DNA of 64,000 bases from Fibrobacter sp. UWEL. GTDB lineage: Bacteria > Fibrobacterota > Fibrobacteria > Fibrobacterales > Fibrobacteraceae. Under the pieces are notes generated by a model. It made no database searches. It was not told the DNA's origin and was given only the letters and a program-made list of their open reading frames with translations. Made by a program: the position numbers and the translations under genes. Location: contig NZ_FRBE01000002.1 of NCBI RefSeq assembly GCF_900142535.1, forward strand, positions 248,001 to 312,000, in the 5' to 3' direction. Of the stretch, positions 25,577 through 34,481 are shown piece after piece; the first letter of the stretch is position 1; each line of letters begins with the position of its first letter.

Positions 25577-28363
25577 ATGAAAAAGATTGTATTTGTATTT
25601 GCGTTATTTTTTCTAGCGATCGTCGCATTTGCACCCGCTCAAGAGAGCACGGGTAAGACCGTCAAGGTGGGTTGGTTCCAGAGCAACACTTTCCAGGAAG
25701 GTATGGATGACGAATCCCCCAAGGGAGGATTCTCCTACGAATACCTAATGAAAGTTGCCGATTACAATGGTTGGCAATACAAGTATGTTTACGGTGAATG
25801 GCCAGACTTATTTGAAAAACTACGCAAAGGGGAAATTGACGTTCTAGCCGGAGTATCCTCCACAGAAGAACGAAAGAAAACAATATCCTTTCCCAGCTAT
25901 ACCATGGGAAACGACCTTTACTATCTCTACCAGCACTCTGATACCCATGTGATGGATATTTTCGACTTGAACACCCTTCAGGGAAAGAAAATTGGATGCG
26001 TCAAGGAAAATCGAATGACCACTTTTTTACTGGAGTGGGCAAAGGAAAATGGTGTTCAATTCGAGATCGTCTATTATGATGGATTTACAAAACGAGACGA
26101 AGAATTCAAGAAAAGAAAAATTGACGGAATCGTCGCAACCGACAATAATATTCTATCCATTTCGGGTTACTCCGCTGTGGTTAAAATCGGTGAAGAACCC
26201 TTCTATCTTGCAGTCACAAAACAACGCAAGGATCTTTTAAAAGACTTGAATCGCTCCCTGGAAATTATTCAGGAAATGAACCCCTATTTCTTGCACGATT
26301 TGCAACATTCCAATCAAGGCGTATCCAACAACAACAACAGGCTTTCCCCAGAGGAAAATAACTGGTTAGCCCACCATCACGTACTGAACGTGGGCTACAT
26401 GAACAATTACACGCCCTTCTGCGGAACAAGCAAGGATAACCAGGCCACCGGTCTTATTACAGACGTTATGGACGCCATTGTTGAGCGGTTAAATCTCAAG
26501 GGAACCCTGTTCGTTCGATACAAGCCCTATGACAACTACAACGACATGGTGCAATCCCTTCATGATGGAACCAACGATGTAGTATTTCCCATTAGCGGAA
26601 GCACATGGGACATTGACCGCGACGGAATTAACGTAACATCACCTGTAGTCACTGTAGGTATGAACCTTGTTTACGAAGGAACCTTCAGCGAAGAAAAATT
26701 GAGAAAAATCGCTGTCAACAGCAATAACAAAAATCAGCAATACTACATCAATGAAACTTACCCTAAGGCAGAGCTCATTTACAAGTCCTCCATTGAAGAA
26801 TGCTTGAAGGCGGTAAAAGAAGGAGAAGCAACAGCCACCATCATCAATGGCCTCCGAATTGATCTGGTCCGCAAAAATAGCGATTATAAGGATTTGACCA
26901 TACTCCAGCTAGGAAAGAGCAGTTCCCGTTTTATGGGTGTCAGGAAGGGCGAAACAGGAATCCTACTACAGCTTAATCGCGGACTGAAGCTCATTGGCCG
27001 TGACTTTGGAATTAATGCTTCCTACAAGTACATGGATGAATTCTACACCTACACCGCAAAGGATTTTATCAAGAAAAACTTCATGACCATCGGCCCTGCA
27101 CTCATCATCCTGATGCTTCTGGTGGGAATCATTCTAGGCTTTGACGCAAGACGGGCAAAGAAGCTGGCAAGGCGAATGGATGCTTTAAACAAGAACCTGG
27201 AAAAGGCCCGCGAGGACGCAGAATCTGCCAGTAAAGCAAAAACAAATTTTTTCTTCAATATGAGCCATGACATCCGTACGCCCATGAATGCCATCATGGG
27301 ATTCACGGAGCTTTTGGACAAATATCAGGAAGACCCTCTTAAGCGCAGCAATTACTTAAAGAAAATCAATGATTCCAGCAATGTTCTCCTCTCCATTATC
27401 AACAACGTTCTGGAAATGGCACGAATCGAAAGAGGTACGGTCAATATTGAAGAATCTGTCTGGAGCGTGGAGCAGTTTAACGACACTCTCTATTCAGTAT
27501 TCCAGGAGATGATGTTAAATAAGAACATCAAGTTCACCCGAACAATCAAGGTCGAACACCATCAGGTTTATTGCGATACCATCAAGGTTCGCGAAGTGTT
27601 CCTGAACATTCTCTCCAATGCCTACAAGTACACTCAGGAAGGCGGCCATGTGGATATGGTCCTTAGGGAAATTCCCTGCAAGAAGATGGGATATGCCACA
27701 TTCGAAACCACCATATCCGACACTGGCATTGGCATCTCGGAAGAATTCCTTCCTTACGTCTTTGACGAGTTCGCACGAGAAAATAATTCCGCCGGAAACC
27801 GCATCGAAGGAACAGGCCTTGGTCTTTCCATCGTAAAGAGCCTTGTGGAACTCATGAACGGAACCATCACCGTTCGGAGCAAGAAAGGCCTTGGCACCAC
27901 ATTTGTCGTGATCCTCACTCATAAGATTGCAAAACAGGAAGAAATCGTCCATCATGCATTCCAGAAACAACCTCCTCTCTCCTTCAGAGACAAGCGGATC
28001 CTACTTGCAGAAGACAACGACTTGAATGCCGAGATTACCAGCGCAATTCTAACCGAAGTCGGATTCATCGTGGATCGTGCCACCGACGGAAACGTCTGTC
28101 TAGACATGCTGAAAAATGCAGACGACAATACCTACGATCTCATCCTGATGGACATCCAGATGCCCAACATGAACGGCTACGAAGCCGCTGCAGCCATTCG
28201 AAATCTAGAGGACAAGAAGAAATCCAGCATTCCTATTTTGGCTCTTACCGCCAATGCCTTCGAAGAAGACAAGCAGGCAGCCCTGGCCGCAGGAATGAAC
28301 GGACACTTATCCAAGCCTATCAACATTCAAGAACTGATGGATACTTTGGAGAAAACTCTATAA
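25577..28363 (+). CDS. Hybrid histidine kinase with two periplasmic solute-binding domains (BvgS-like)
   Basis: A 928-residue kinase. A signal peptide (about 21 residues) is followed by two bacterial extracellular solute-binding (family 3) domains at about residues 30-245 and 265-490: KVGWFQSNTFQEGMDDE, GGFSYEYL and DVLAGVSSTEERKKTISF mark the first, and LNVGYMNNYTPFCG and DVVFPISGSTWD the second. A single membrane helix near 503-522 leads to HisKA ([14 protein letters not shown]), HATPase (ILSNAYKYT, DTGIGIS, GTGLGLSIV) and a receiver ([12 protein letters not shown] ... LILMDIQMP ... HLSKPIN). The design is that of BvgS-type nutrient or metabolite sensors. It starts 10 bases after the previous kinase. 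The ligand is unknown; the pectin neighbours make an oligosaccharide-linked or amino-acid signal worth considering. Confidence 0.9.
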   Translation: MKKIVFVFALFFLAIVAFAPAQESTGKTVKVGWFQSNTFQEGMDDESPKGGFSYEYLMKVADYNGWQYKYVYGEWPDLFEKLRKGEIDVLAGVSSTEERKKTISFPSYTMGNDLYYLYQHSDTHVMDIFDLNTLQGKKIGCVKENRMTTFLLEWAKENGVQFEIVYYDGFTKRDEEFKKRKIDGIVATDNNILSISGYSAVVKIGEEPFYLAVTKQRKDLLKDLNRSLEIIQEMNPYFLHDLQHSNQGVSNNNNRLSPEENNWLAHHHVLNVGYMNNYTPFCGTSKDNQATGLITDVMDAIVERLNLKGTLFVRYKPYDNYNDMVQSLHDGTNDVVFPISGSTWDIDRDGINVTSPVVTVGMNLVYEGTFSEEKLRKIAVNSNNKNQQYYINETYPKAELIYKSSIEECLKAVKEGEATATIINGLRIDLVRKNSDYKDLTILQLGKSSSRFMGVRKGETGILLQLNRGLKLIGRDFGINASYKYMDEFYTYTAKDFIKKNFMTIGPALIILMLLVGIILGFDARRAKKLARRMDALNKNLEKAREDAESASKAKTNFFFNMSHDIRTPMNAIMGFTELLDKYQEDPLKRSNYLKKINDSSNVLLSIINNVLEMARIERGTVNIEESVWSVEQFNDTLYSVFQEMMLNKNIKFTRTIKVEHHQVYCDTIKVREVFLNILSNAYKYTQEGGHVDMVLREIPCKKMGYATFETTISDTGIGISEEFLPYVFDEFARENNSAGNRIEGTGLGLSIVKSLVELMNGTITVRSKKGLGTTFVVILTHKIAKQEEIVHHAFQKQPPLSFRDKRILLAEDNDLNAEITSAILTEVGFIVDRATDGNVCLDMLKNADDNTYDLILMDIQMPNMNGYEAAAAIRNLEDKKKSSIPILALTANAFEEDKQAALAAGMNGHLSKPINIQELMDTLEKTL

Positions 28364-28384
28364 CCTTTTGTTGTGTATATTGCC

Positions 28385-30484
28385 ATGAGTACGAAGCAGA
28401 AATCACATAAAAAGTTCGAGCTTGACCAGCTAAAAACAGGGATGTTCATCCTTGCCATAGGTGTCGTGTTGGAAGCTGTTTTCCTTTTCTCAACCTATAG
28501 AAGTACAGAAAAGCAGCTAAAAACTGAATATAGGGCTCATGCCGAGGAAATTGCCGGCAGTATTACTAGAGAACTCAACAATGCGTACGAAACTACGGAA
28601 CTTCTCAGGGACTTGTATAACGTCTATGACGAACTATTCCTGAACGACTTCAATAAAATCTGTGCAGAACTGACCAAGGACAATCTTGCCATTGGCAGTA
28701 TGTATTTCGCGCCCAATGGAATCATCAAGTATTCCTACCCCAGTACTGTAGATTCCGCAACCTCCAACTTTGAAATGTTAAAGGACTCCATCCAGGGGCC
28801 TAAGGCACTAAAAGCAATCCAGGACCAAAAGCCCACCATTGCAGGACCTCATCACCTGGTGGAAGGAGGCGAAGGATTCATCGTTCGTACTCCTATATTC
28901 AAGAGAGATCGCTTTGAGGCATTCTCCATCATTGTCATTGATAAGGAAACCTTGATTACCCAAATCAAGAATAACCCTAAATTTCACCATTACAAATTCG
29001 CCATCTGGAAAGACGAAGATCCAACAGCAATTCTTGACGCAAATGGCTTTATCTTAACCAGCAATGAAAACGATAAAGTTTCCAGGGACAATTTCGTTTC
29101 CTTCGAAGTATTAAACGACATTTGGCACATTTCCGTTGAGCCCGTCGAAGGACTAAAGGTCTGGGGATCCATGAAGTATTCCCTGATAGCCTCCATCACT
29201 CTTCTTTTCGTTCTCGCAGCCCTATTCTATATACAGTCCATTGCTATGGGGCGTAAACGTCAGTTGCAAATGGAACGTATGTCCAACAAGGCAAAGAGTC
29301 AGTTCCTATTCAGCATGAGCCACGACATTAGAACACCCATGAATGCAATTCTTGGTTTTGCGGACTTGATGAAGAAGAATCTGGATGATAAGGAAAAACT
29401 AAAAGACTATCTAGAAAAGATTAACTCCTCCAGTACATTCCTGCTATCCTTAATCAACAATGTTCTAGAAATGGCCCGAATCGAAAGTGGCAAGGTTACT
29501 CTAGACGAAAACATAATCAACACCCAAAAATTTGAAGACGTTACAGACGCGGTCTTTACAGACTTGGCTCACAGCAAGGGGTTGGAATTCCGTAACGATT
29601 ATCATCTCATCCATGAGTATGTCATTGGCGATGAAATGAAGTTAAGGGAACTTACCCTGAACATTGTCAGCAACGCAATCAAGTATACCCCTGTAGGCGG
29701 TTACGTCAAGCTTAGCCTTATAGAATCAGAAAATAAGACTCCCGGCTACACCACCTTTACCGCGATTTGCGAGGATTCCGGCATCGGGATCAGCAAGGAA
29801 TATCTACCCCATATCTTTGACGAATTCTCCCGAGAAAGGAATTCCACCGACAGCAAGATTTCCGGTACTGGTCTAGGCATGCCCATTGTCAAAAGGCTTC
29901 TCAACCTGATGAACGGAACCATCGACATTGAAAGCGAGGTTGGAAAGGGCACGAAGATAACCATTGTCCTCCCCCTCCGCCTCCCCACGGAAGAACAGAT
30001 GGCCGCAGCAAGACAGGCAGAAACCCAGTCACACGGCAACACCATTCATACGGAAATGTTGAACCGCGCACCAGTCAGCGATAAAATTTTCAATGGGCAT
30101 CGTATCCTTCTCGCCGAGGATAATGACCTCAATGCGGAAATTGCCACAGCCATCCTGGAAGAAATGAGCCTCTCTGTAGAACGAGTTCCCGACGGTATCC
30201 AGTGCATTCAGACCTTAAGCAAACATGCTAACGGATATTTCGACGTGATTCTTATGGACATTCAGATGCCCAATATGAATGGCTATGACGCCACTCGAGC
30301 CATCCGATCCCTGAATATGCCAGAAAAGGCAAACATTCCCATCATCGCCATGACTGCCAACGCCTTTGACGAAGACCGACAGAAAGCATTTGAATCCGGC
30401 ATGAACGACCATGTGGCAAAGCCTATTGACGCCTACAAGCTGGCAAAATCTATAGAAAAAGCACTGAATTTAAGGAAAACCTAA
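28385..30484 (+). CDS. Hybrid histidine kinase with extracytoplasmic Cache/CHASE-like sensor
   Basis: A 699-residue kinase with two membrane helices (about residues 19-37 and 261-281) flanking a periplasmic domain of about 220 residues. That domain contains YFAPNGIIKYSYPS and GFIVRTPIF, a pattern typical of CHASE/Cache sensors. HisKA ([14 protein letters not shown]), HATPase (IVSNAIKYT, EDSGIGIS, GTGLGMPIV) and a receiver ([25 protein letters not shown]) follow. I start at the first ATG rather than at a GTG four codons upstream. It lies 21 bases after the BvgS-like kinase. All three kinases share [11 protein letters not shown] and near-identical receivers, so they probably arose by duplication with sensor swapping. 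Confidence 0.88.
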   Translation: MSTKQKSHKKFELDQLKTGMFILAIGVVLEAVFLFSTYRSTEKQLKTEYRAHAEEIAGSITRELNNAYETTELLRDLYNVYDELFLNDFNKICAELTKDNLAIGSMYFAPNGIIKYSYPSTVDSATSNFEMLKDSIQGPKALKAIQDQKPTIAGPHHLVEGGEGFIVRTPIFKRDRFEAFSIIVIDKETLITQIKNNPKFHHYKFAIWKDEDPTAILDANGFILTSNENDKVSRDNFVSFEVLNDIWHISVEPVEGLKVWGSMKYSLIASITLLFVLAALFYIQSIAMGRKRQLQMERMSNKAKSQFLFSMSHDIRTPMNAILGFADLMKKNLDDKEKLKDYLEKINSSSTFLLSLINNVLEMARIESGKVTLDENIINTQKFEDVTDAVFTDLAHSKGLEFRNDYHLIHEYVIGDEMKLRELTLNIVSNAIKYTPVGGYVKLSLIESENKTPGYTTFTAICEDSGIGISKEYLPHIFDEFSRERNSTDSKISGTGLGMPIVKRLLNLMNGTIDIESEVGKGTKITIVLPLRLPTEEQMAAARQAETQSHGNTIHTEMLNRAPVSDKIFNGHRILLAEDNDLNAEIATAILEEMSLSVERVPDGIQCIQTLSKHANGYFDVILMDIQMPNMNGYDATRAIRSLNMPEKANIPIIAMTANAFDEDRQKAFESGMNDHVAKPIDAYKLAKSIEKALNLRKT

Positions 30485-30585
30485 AAAAAATGGAAGTTTT
30501 TTGTATGTTTTCCTCCATTTTCTCCCACAATAACTTATCTTAATCTCATCATAGATTGTAAAAATACGTAAACGGATCTTTTATA

Positions 30586-32247
30586 ATGCTAAAGAGTGAA
30601 ATTCTTATTGTAGATGACTCTGAAATCAATCGCAGTATGCTGCGCTTGATGTTGCAGGAAGAATACGAAGTTACGGAAGCGGAAAACGGCGCAGAAGCAC
30701 TGGCCTTAATCGAAAAAGGCGATCACATTTTCCGTTTAATTCTGCTGGATCTGGTAATGCCTGTTATGGATGGATTTACCTTCCTTACAGAACTGCAGAA
30801 GCAGAAACAACTGCAAATTCCTGTCATTATTATCTCTGGAGACAGCTCCGAAGAGTCTCTTGACAAGTCCTACGGCCTCGGGGCAGTAGACTTCTTTACC
30901 AAGCCTTTTAACCCCAGCATCGTAAACCATCGAGTACAGAACGTTATTTCCCTGTACTCCCATGGCTATCGGGATGTACTGACCGGCTGCTATACCCGTA
31001 ATGGATTTATCCAGGTCTGCGAGAACTTCATCCAGAAGGTGGAGGATCCCTCCATCTACTCCATCATCTTTTACGACCTGAAGAACTTCAAGGCAATCAA
31101 CTCTATTTTTGGAACAGCAGGCGGAGACTTGGCACTTAAATATACTAGCCAGGGCATTCAGAAAAGCAATCTAGCCCCTCTATTCGTAGCCCGTCTAGAA
31201 GCAGACCACTTCGTATGCCTAGCCGAAACCAATAGAATCGACATCGCCGCCATGATGGAAGAAAACGGGGCCGTAGTTGAATTCAACGGACGTCCCATGC
31301 AGATTCGTTTCCGCATGGGTGTTGCCCATATTGACTCCAAGGCTCCTATCGCAGGCTATATGGACAGGGCAAAGCTAGCCCTGAGCTATATCGAAGATGA
31401 ATATCTGAAGCCTTATGCAATCTTTGACGAAAAGATGTCCGAAAACTACGTCAACGCAGCTGTCGTTGCCACAGACTTTGAAACCAGCCTGGAAAAGAAC
31501 GAGTTTAAGGTATACTACCAGCCTGTGATGGAAGCATCCACCGGTAAGATTGCCTCAGCAGAAGCTTTGATCCGCTGGATCCATCCCGAGCGCGGTTTCG
31601 TACGTCCGGACTTGTTCATTCCTGTTCTGGAAAAGGACGGCTACATTTCCAAGTTGGACCTGTTTGTAGACTTGAAGGTCCATTCCGTCATGAATGACTG
31701 GAAAAATCAAGGCCTCCCAACAGTGCCAGTTTCTGTCAATCTTTCCTGGATGGATTTCTACGACGCCGACATGATTCGCTTTATCCTGGACCGTCTGGAA
31801 ACGAACCAGGCAGCCCCGGGACAGGTCCGTTATGAAATTACGGAATCTTCCTTCGCAGCCCTCAAGGAAAATCGCGACGGAGTCCTTAAGGAAATGCAGA
31901 GTCTTGGCGCATGGCTACTGATGGATGACTTCGGAAGTGGCTACTCTTCTCTTGCAATGCTCATGAACTACAAGTTCAACATCCTGAAAATTGACATGAG
32001 TATTGTACGCAAACTGGAAGAAAAGCCTGAAGTGCCCCATATCGTGGAACTAATCATCAATATGTGTCACCATCTGGGAATGAAGGTTGTAGCCGAAGGC
32101 GTGGAAACCGAAAGCCAGCTCAACTTCCTCAAAAATGCTGGATGTGACTACATTCAGGGTTATTACTTTAGTAAGCCTCTGCCCGAAGCGGATTTCAAGG
32201 AATTCCTCGCAAAGTGCAGGGCCGAAGGAAACATCGTAGAGAACTAG
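30586..32247 (+). CDS. Response regulator: REC - degenerate GGDEF - EAL c-di-GMP phosphodiesterase
   Basis: A 553-residue cytoplasmic protein. The receiver (ILIVDDSEIN, phospho-Asp in LILLDLVMP, Lys in FFTKPF) occupies about residues 5-120. The GGDEF domain (about 135-275) has RLEADHF where active cyclases have GGDEF, so it should not make c-di-GMP. The EAL domain (about 295-540) keeps the catalytic set: AEALIRW, VNLSWMDF, ITESSF, DDFGSGYSS, LKIDMS, VAEGVET and QGYYFSKPL. It should therefore hydrolyse c-di-GMP. It is the only output protein in the cluster and is followed 11 bases later by the Hpt gene. Confidence 0.9.
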   Translation: MLKSEILIVDDSEINRSMLRLMLQEEYEVTEAENGAEALALIEKGDHIFRLILLDLVMPVMDGFTFLTELQKQKQLQIPVIIISGDSSEESLDKSYGLGAVDFFTKPFNPSIVNHRVQNVISLYSHGYRDVLTGCYTRNGFIQVCENFIQKVEDPSIYSIIFYDLKNFKAINSIFGTAGGDLALKYTSQGIQKSNLAPLFVARLEADHFVCLAETNRIDIAAMMEENGAVVEFNGRPMQIRFRMGVAHIDSKAPIAGYMDRAKLALSYIEDEYLKPYAIFDEKMSENYVNAAVVATDFETSLEKNEFKVYYQPVMEASTGKIASAEALIRWIHPERGFVRPDLFIPVLEKDGYISKLDLFVDLKVHSVMNDWKNQGLPTVPVSVNLSWMDFYDADMIRFILDRLETNQAAPGQVRYEITESSFAALKENRDGVLKEMQSLGAWLLMDDFGSGYSSLAMLMNYKFNILKIDMSIVRKLEEKPEVPHIVELIINMCHHLGMKVVAEGVETESQLNFLKNAGCDYIQGYYFSKPLPEADFKEFLAKCRAEGNIVEN

Positions 32248-32258
32248 AAGGAATTTTT

Positions 32259-32612
32259 ATGGATATCAAAGAACTTTATGTTAAGATTGGCGGAAATTAC
32301 GAAGACGTCCTGGGACGCCTGATGAAGGACTCCCTTGTGGAAAAATTCGCCCTCATGTACCTGAAGGACACCTCTTTCGAGACCCTCATGGCTGCAATCA
32401 CCGCAGGAAATATCCCTGACAGTTTCCGTGCGGCACACTCCCTGAAAGGCGTATCTGCCAACCTGGGTTTCGAGGAACTGCGTAAGGCAGCCTCCAACCT
32501 GACCGAACAGCTCCGCCCTCAGACTACCCCGGCAAACGCAGAAATGGTAGAAGCAGTAAAGGCTGCTCACGAAAAAGTTGTTGGCGGCCTCAAGGATTAC
32601 CAACCGGCCTAA
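32259..32612 (+). CDS. Histidine phosphotransfer (Hpt) protein
   Basis: A 117-residue free-standing Hpt domain with the phospho-His in FRAAHSLKGVSANLGF (about residue 53) and otherwise helical composition. It should carry phosphate from the receivers of the three hybrid kinases to the REC-GGDEF-EAL protein just upstream. I start at the ATG preceded by AGAAGGA; a longer in-frame start inside the upstream gene lacks such a site. Having hybrid kinases, an Hpt and a response regulator in one cluster makes a complete phosphorelay. Confidence 0.9.
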   Translation: MDIKELYVKIGGNYEDVLGRLMKDSLVEKFALMYLKDTSFETLMAAITAGNIPDSFRAAHSLKGVSANLGFEELRKAASNLTEQLRPQTTPANAEMVEAVKAAHEKVVGGLKDYQPA

Positions 32613-32640
32613 AAACATCGTTTTTTTGCGTTTTTCATAA

Positions 32641-32669
32641 AAACAGCTCCAAAAGGGCTGTTTTTTTTG
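32641..32669 (+). terminator. Rho-independent terminator of the phosphorelay cluster
   Basis: AACAGC pairs with GCTGTT (extended by CC/GG) and is followed by eight T residues. It lies about 30 bases after the Hpt stop. Confidence 0.88.
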
Positions 32670-32721
32670 TTTTTACGTTTTTTGAGAAAACCAATTCCCG
32701 CTTAATTTTTAAATTTGCCCT

Positions 32722-33693
32722 ATGCCCGAATGGTTTAAAAATTTCTCCTGGGAAAGGATCTTCGACGCCCTGGCCGAAAAGTCACCCGTGCCCATCAAAG
32801 TTGCGGTAACCGCCGGCAAGTCCTTTCTGTATTACCACGGTCTCACCCGTGCAGCCGCCCTGACTTATACGACCTTCCTTGCAATGGTTCCCCTGCTCAT
32901 TATGCTCACCTCTATCACTATTGCGGTTGGCATGGGCAGCTTTATGTCCGACTACATTCCCCACATCATCGACATGCTTCCCCTGGACTGGCCTACAGAA
33001 CCACTGGTGGAATTGATCAAGAATGCGGAGACCATTCCCATCGGACGTCTAGGAATTATTGGTGCAGTCGGTCTTTTCGTTACCTTTATCCTGGCATTTG
33101 GAAGTCTTGAATCCAACTTCAACGTGGTGTGGGAAAACAAGATTTCCAGAACCCTCATTCGCCAGATCGAGATTTACACCCCTTTCTTCCTGCTGGTGGC
33201 CATTACCATCGGACTTTATGCAGGATTTGTAAATCACGTACAGGGTGTTCTTAACGAAATCGTAGTGGATGGACTGCACTTCACTCCGGAAGTTACCAAG
33301 ACCATGATCAACGCCTTCTGGTCCATCACCTTCCATGCAGCAGCCCTGTTGTTCATCTTCCTGATGTTATTCGCCCTGCCCTCCAGACCTAAAATGAAAG
33401 GGCCGAGACCTTATACAAATCGCAAGCTCATGGTTTCGTCCATCGGTGTCACTGCCCTGGCCTGGGTTTGCATTATTGTTTACGTAAAGATTCTAGTGCT
33501 CATTCAGACTACCCTGGTCATCAGGATGTCCATTTTCTACGGTTCTCTGGCATTCATCCCCCTTTTGTTGCTCCTGGTGTTCGGTGTGTGGACCATTATC
33601 CTTTGCGGAAACAGCTTGGTATGGACCATCTGTTTCTGGCCGGAAGCAGGAAGACGAATCTGGAACTGGAGAGGAGGTTCAAGCAATCTATGA
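32722..33693 (+). CDS. YihY/BrkB-family inner-membrane protein
   Basis: A 323-residue membrane protein of the YihY/virulence factor BrkB family (once misnamed RNase BN). The family N-terminus (RAAALTYTTFLAMVPLLIML) is clear. Around six hydrophobic segments follow, with the FGSLESNFNVVWEN motif between helices. Members are proposed transporters or envelope-stress proteins, but the biochemical role is not settled. The stop overlaps the next ATG (ATGA), so the outer-membrane-type gene downstream is coupled to it. Confidence 0.85.
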   Translation: MPEWFKNFSWERIFDALAEKSPVPIKVAVTAGKSFLYYHGLTRAAALTYTTFLAMVPLLIMLTSITIAVGMGSFMSDYIPHIIDMLPLDWPTEPLVELIKNAETIPIGRLGIIGAVGLFVTFILAFGSLESNFNVVWENKISRTLIRQIEIYTPFFLLVAITIGLYAGFVNHVQGVLNEIVVDGLHFTPEVTKTMINAFWSITFHAAALLFIFLMLFALPSRPKMKGPRPYTNRKLMVSSIGVTALAWVCIIVYVKILVLIQTTLVIRMSIFYGSLAFIPLLLLLVFGVWTIILCGNSLVWTICFWPEAGRRIWNWRGGSSNL

Positions 33694-34286
33694 GAAAGAT
33701 CAACCTGGTAAAAGCAGCTGCAATGGCCTTGTGCCTTGCTACAGCATCCAATGCAGAACTTCGTTCCGCATCCTTCACCCCCGACGAACCCGAAAAGAAG
33801 GCCTGGTCTGCATTCCTGGGCGTGGATGGCGGTAACGCTCTGATTGCCCGAGATGGCACCATCTTTACCAACCTCCGTATCGGAATTGAATGGAATTCCA
33901 TGATTTCCACAGGTCTATTCGCCACATTGTTCGTGGATAACGTGCTCAATCATCACGTGAGCCCCGCCCAGATGGTGAACTACAAGGCCTATGGTGCTGT
34001 TATCGAAGTAACGCCCTTCCGTAAGGACCTGTTCTCCATCTCTATCCCGGTTAAGGTTGCCGGTGGCGTGGTCAACGCCATGGATCGTGGCGAAGGCGCT
34101 TTCTCTCCTGAAGATTACTTCTTTACGGCAGATGCAGCCCTGCACTTCAACTACCGCATTACCAAGATGCTGGAAGTATCCATCGGTGGTGGCTATCGCG
34201 CCTTCGCTGGTATTGAAGAAAACAACCTGGAAAATTCTGACTTTAACACACCCTTTGGCGAACTCCGCTTCACCATCAAAGAATAA
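33690..34286 (+). CDS. Exported outer-membrane-type protein, unknown function
   Basis: A 198-residue protein with a signal peptide cut after SNA (about residue 22). The mature chain consists of alternating amphipathic strands with aromatic ends (IFTNLRIGIEWNSM, ALHFNYRITKMLEVSIGGGYRAF), suggesting a small beta-barrel. The start is fixed by the ATGA overlap with the YihY stop and by the signal peptide; GGAGG lies about 13 bases upstream. No family recognised. Confidence 0.65.
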   Translation: MRKINLVKAAAMALCLATASNAELRSASFTPDEPEKKAWSAFLGVDGGNALIARDGTIFTNLRIGIEWNSMISTGLFATLFVDNVLNHHVSPAQMVNYKAYGAVIEVTPFRKDLFSISIPVKVAGGVVNAMDRGEGAFSPEDYFFTADAALHFNYRITKMLEVSIGGGYRAFAGIEENNLENSDFNTPFGELRFTIKE

Positions 34287-34291
34287 TATGC

Positions 34292-34312
34292 CTCGAGGGG
34301 ACACCCCTCGAG
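34292..34312. repeat. Perfect 9-bp-arm hairpin, no T tract
   Basis: CTCGAGGGG and CCCCTCGAG form a perfect hairpin with a 3-base loop a few bases after the outer-membrane gene stop. No T run follows, so it is probably an mRNA 3'-end structure acting with the terminator just downstream. Confidence 0.6.
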
Positions 34313-34318
34313 CTCCCC

Positions 34319-34370
34319 AAAAAAAGAACTGCGCTATCACAGGCTACGCCTGTTCGGCTTGTTCTTTTTT
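34319..34370. terminator. Bidirectional terminator
   Basis: AAAAAAGAAC pairs with GTTCTTTTTT around a loop that itself folds (ACAGGC/GCCTGT). Both ends carry the needed A or T runs. It ends the YihY operon. Confidence 0.75.
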
Positions 34371-34372
34371 GA

Positions 34373-34402
34373 TTTGAGGGGAAGCGAAGCTTCCTCCTCA
34401 AA
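34373..34402. repeat. Second TTTGAGGGG / CCTCCTCAAA palindrome
   Basis: It has the same outer arms as the element at 7412-7440, with a different but still complementary inner stem (GAAGC/GCTTC). Two further CCTCAAA fragments follow by 34455, so the area looks like decayed copies of this element. About 80 bases follow before the UvrA-like gene with nothing else recognisable. Confidence 0.6.
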
Positions 34403-34481
34403 TGTTTGAGCCAGGAAGTTCTCCTCAAAAGGGATGCGGGGTTTATCCTCAAAAGAATCTTAGGTTTTATCGGGTCGCTTT

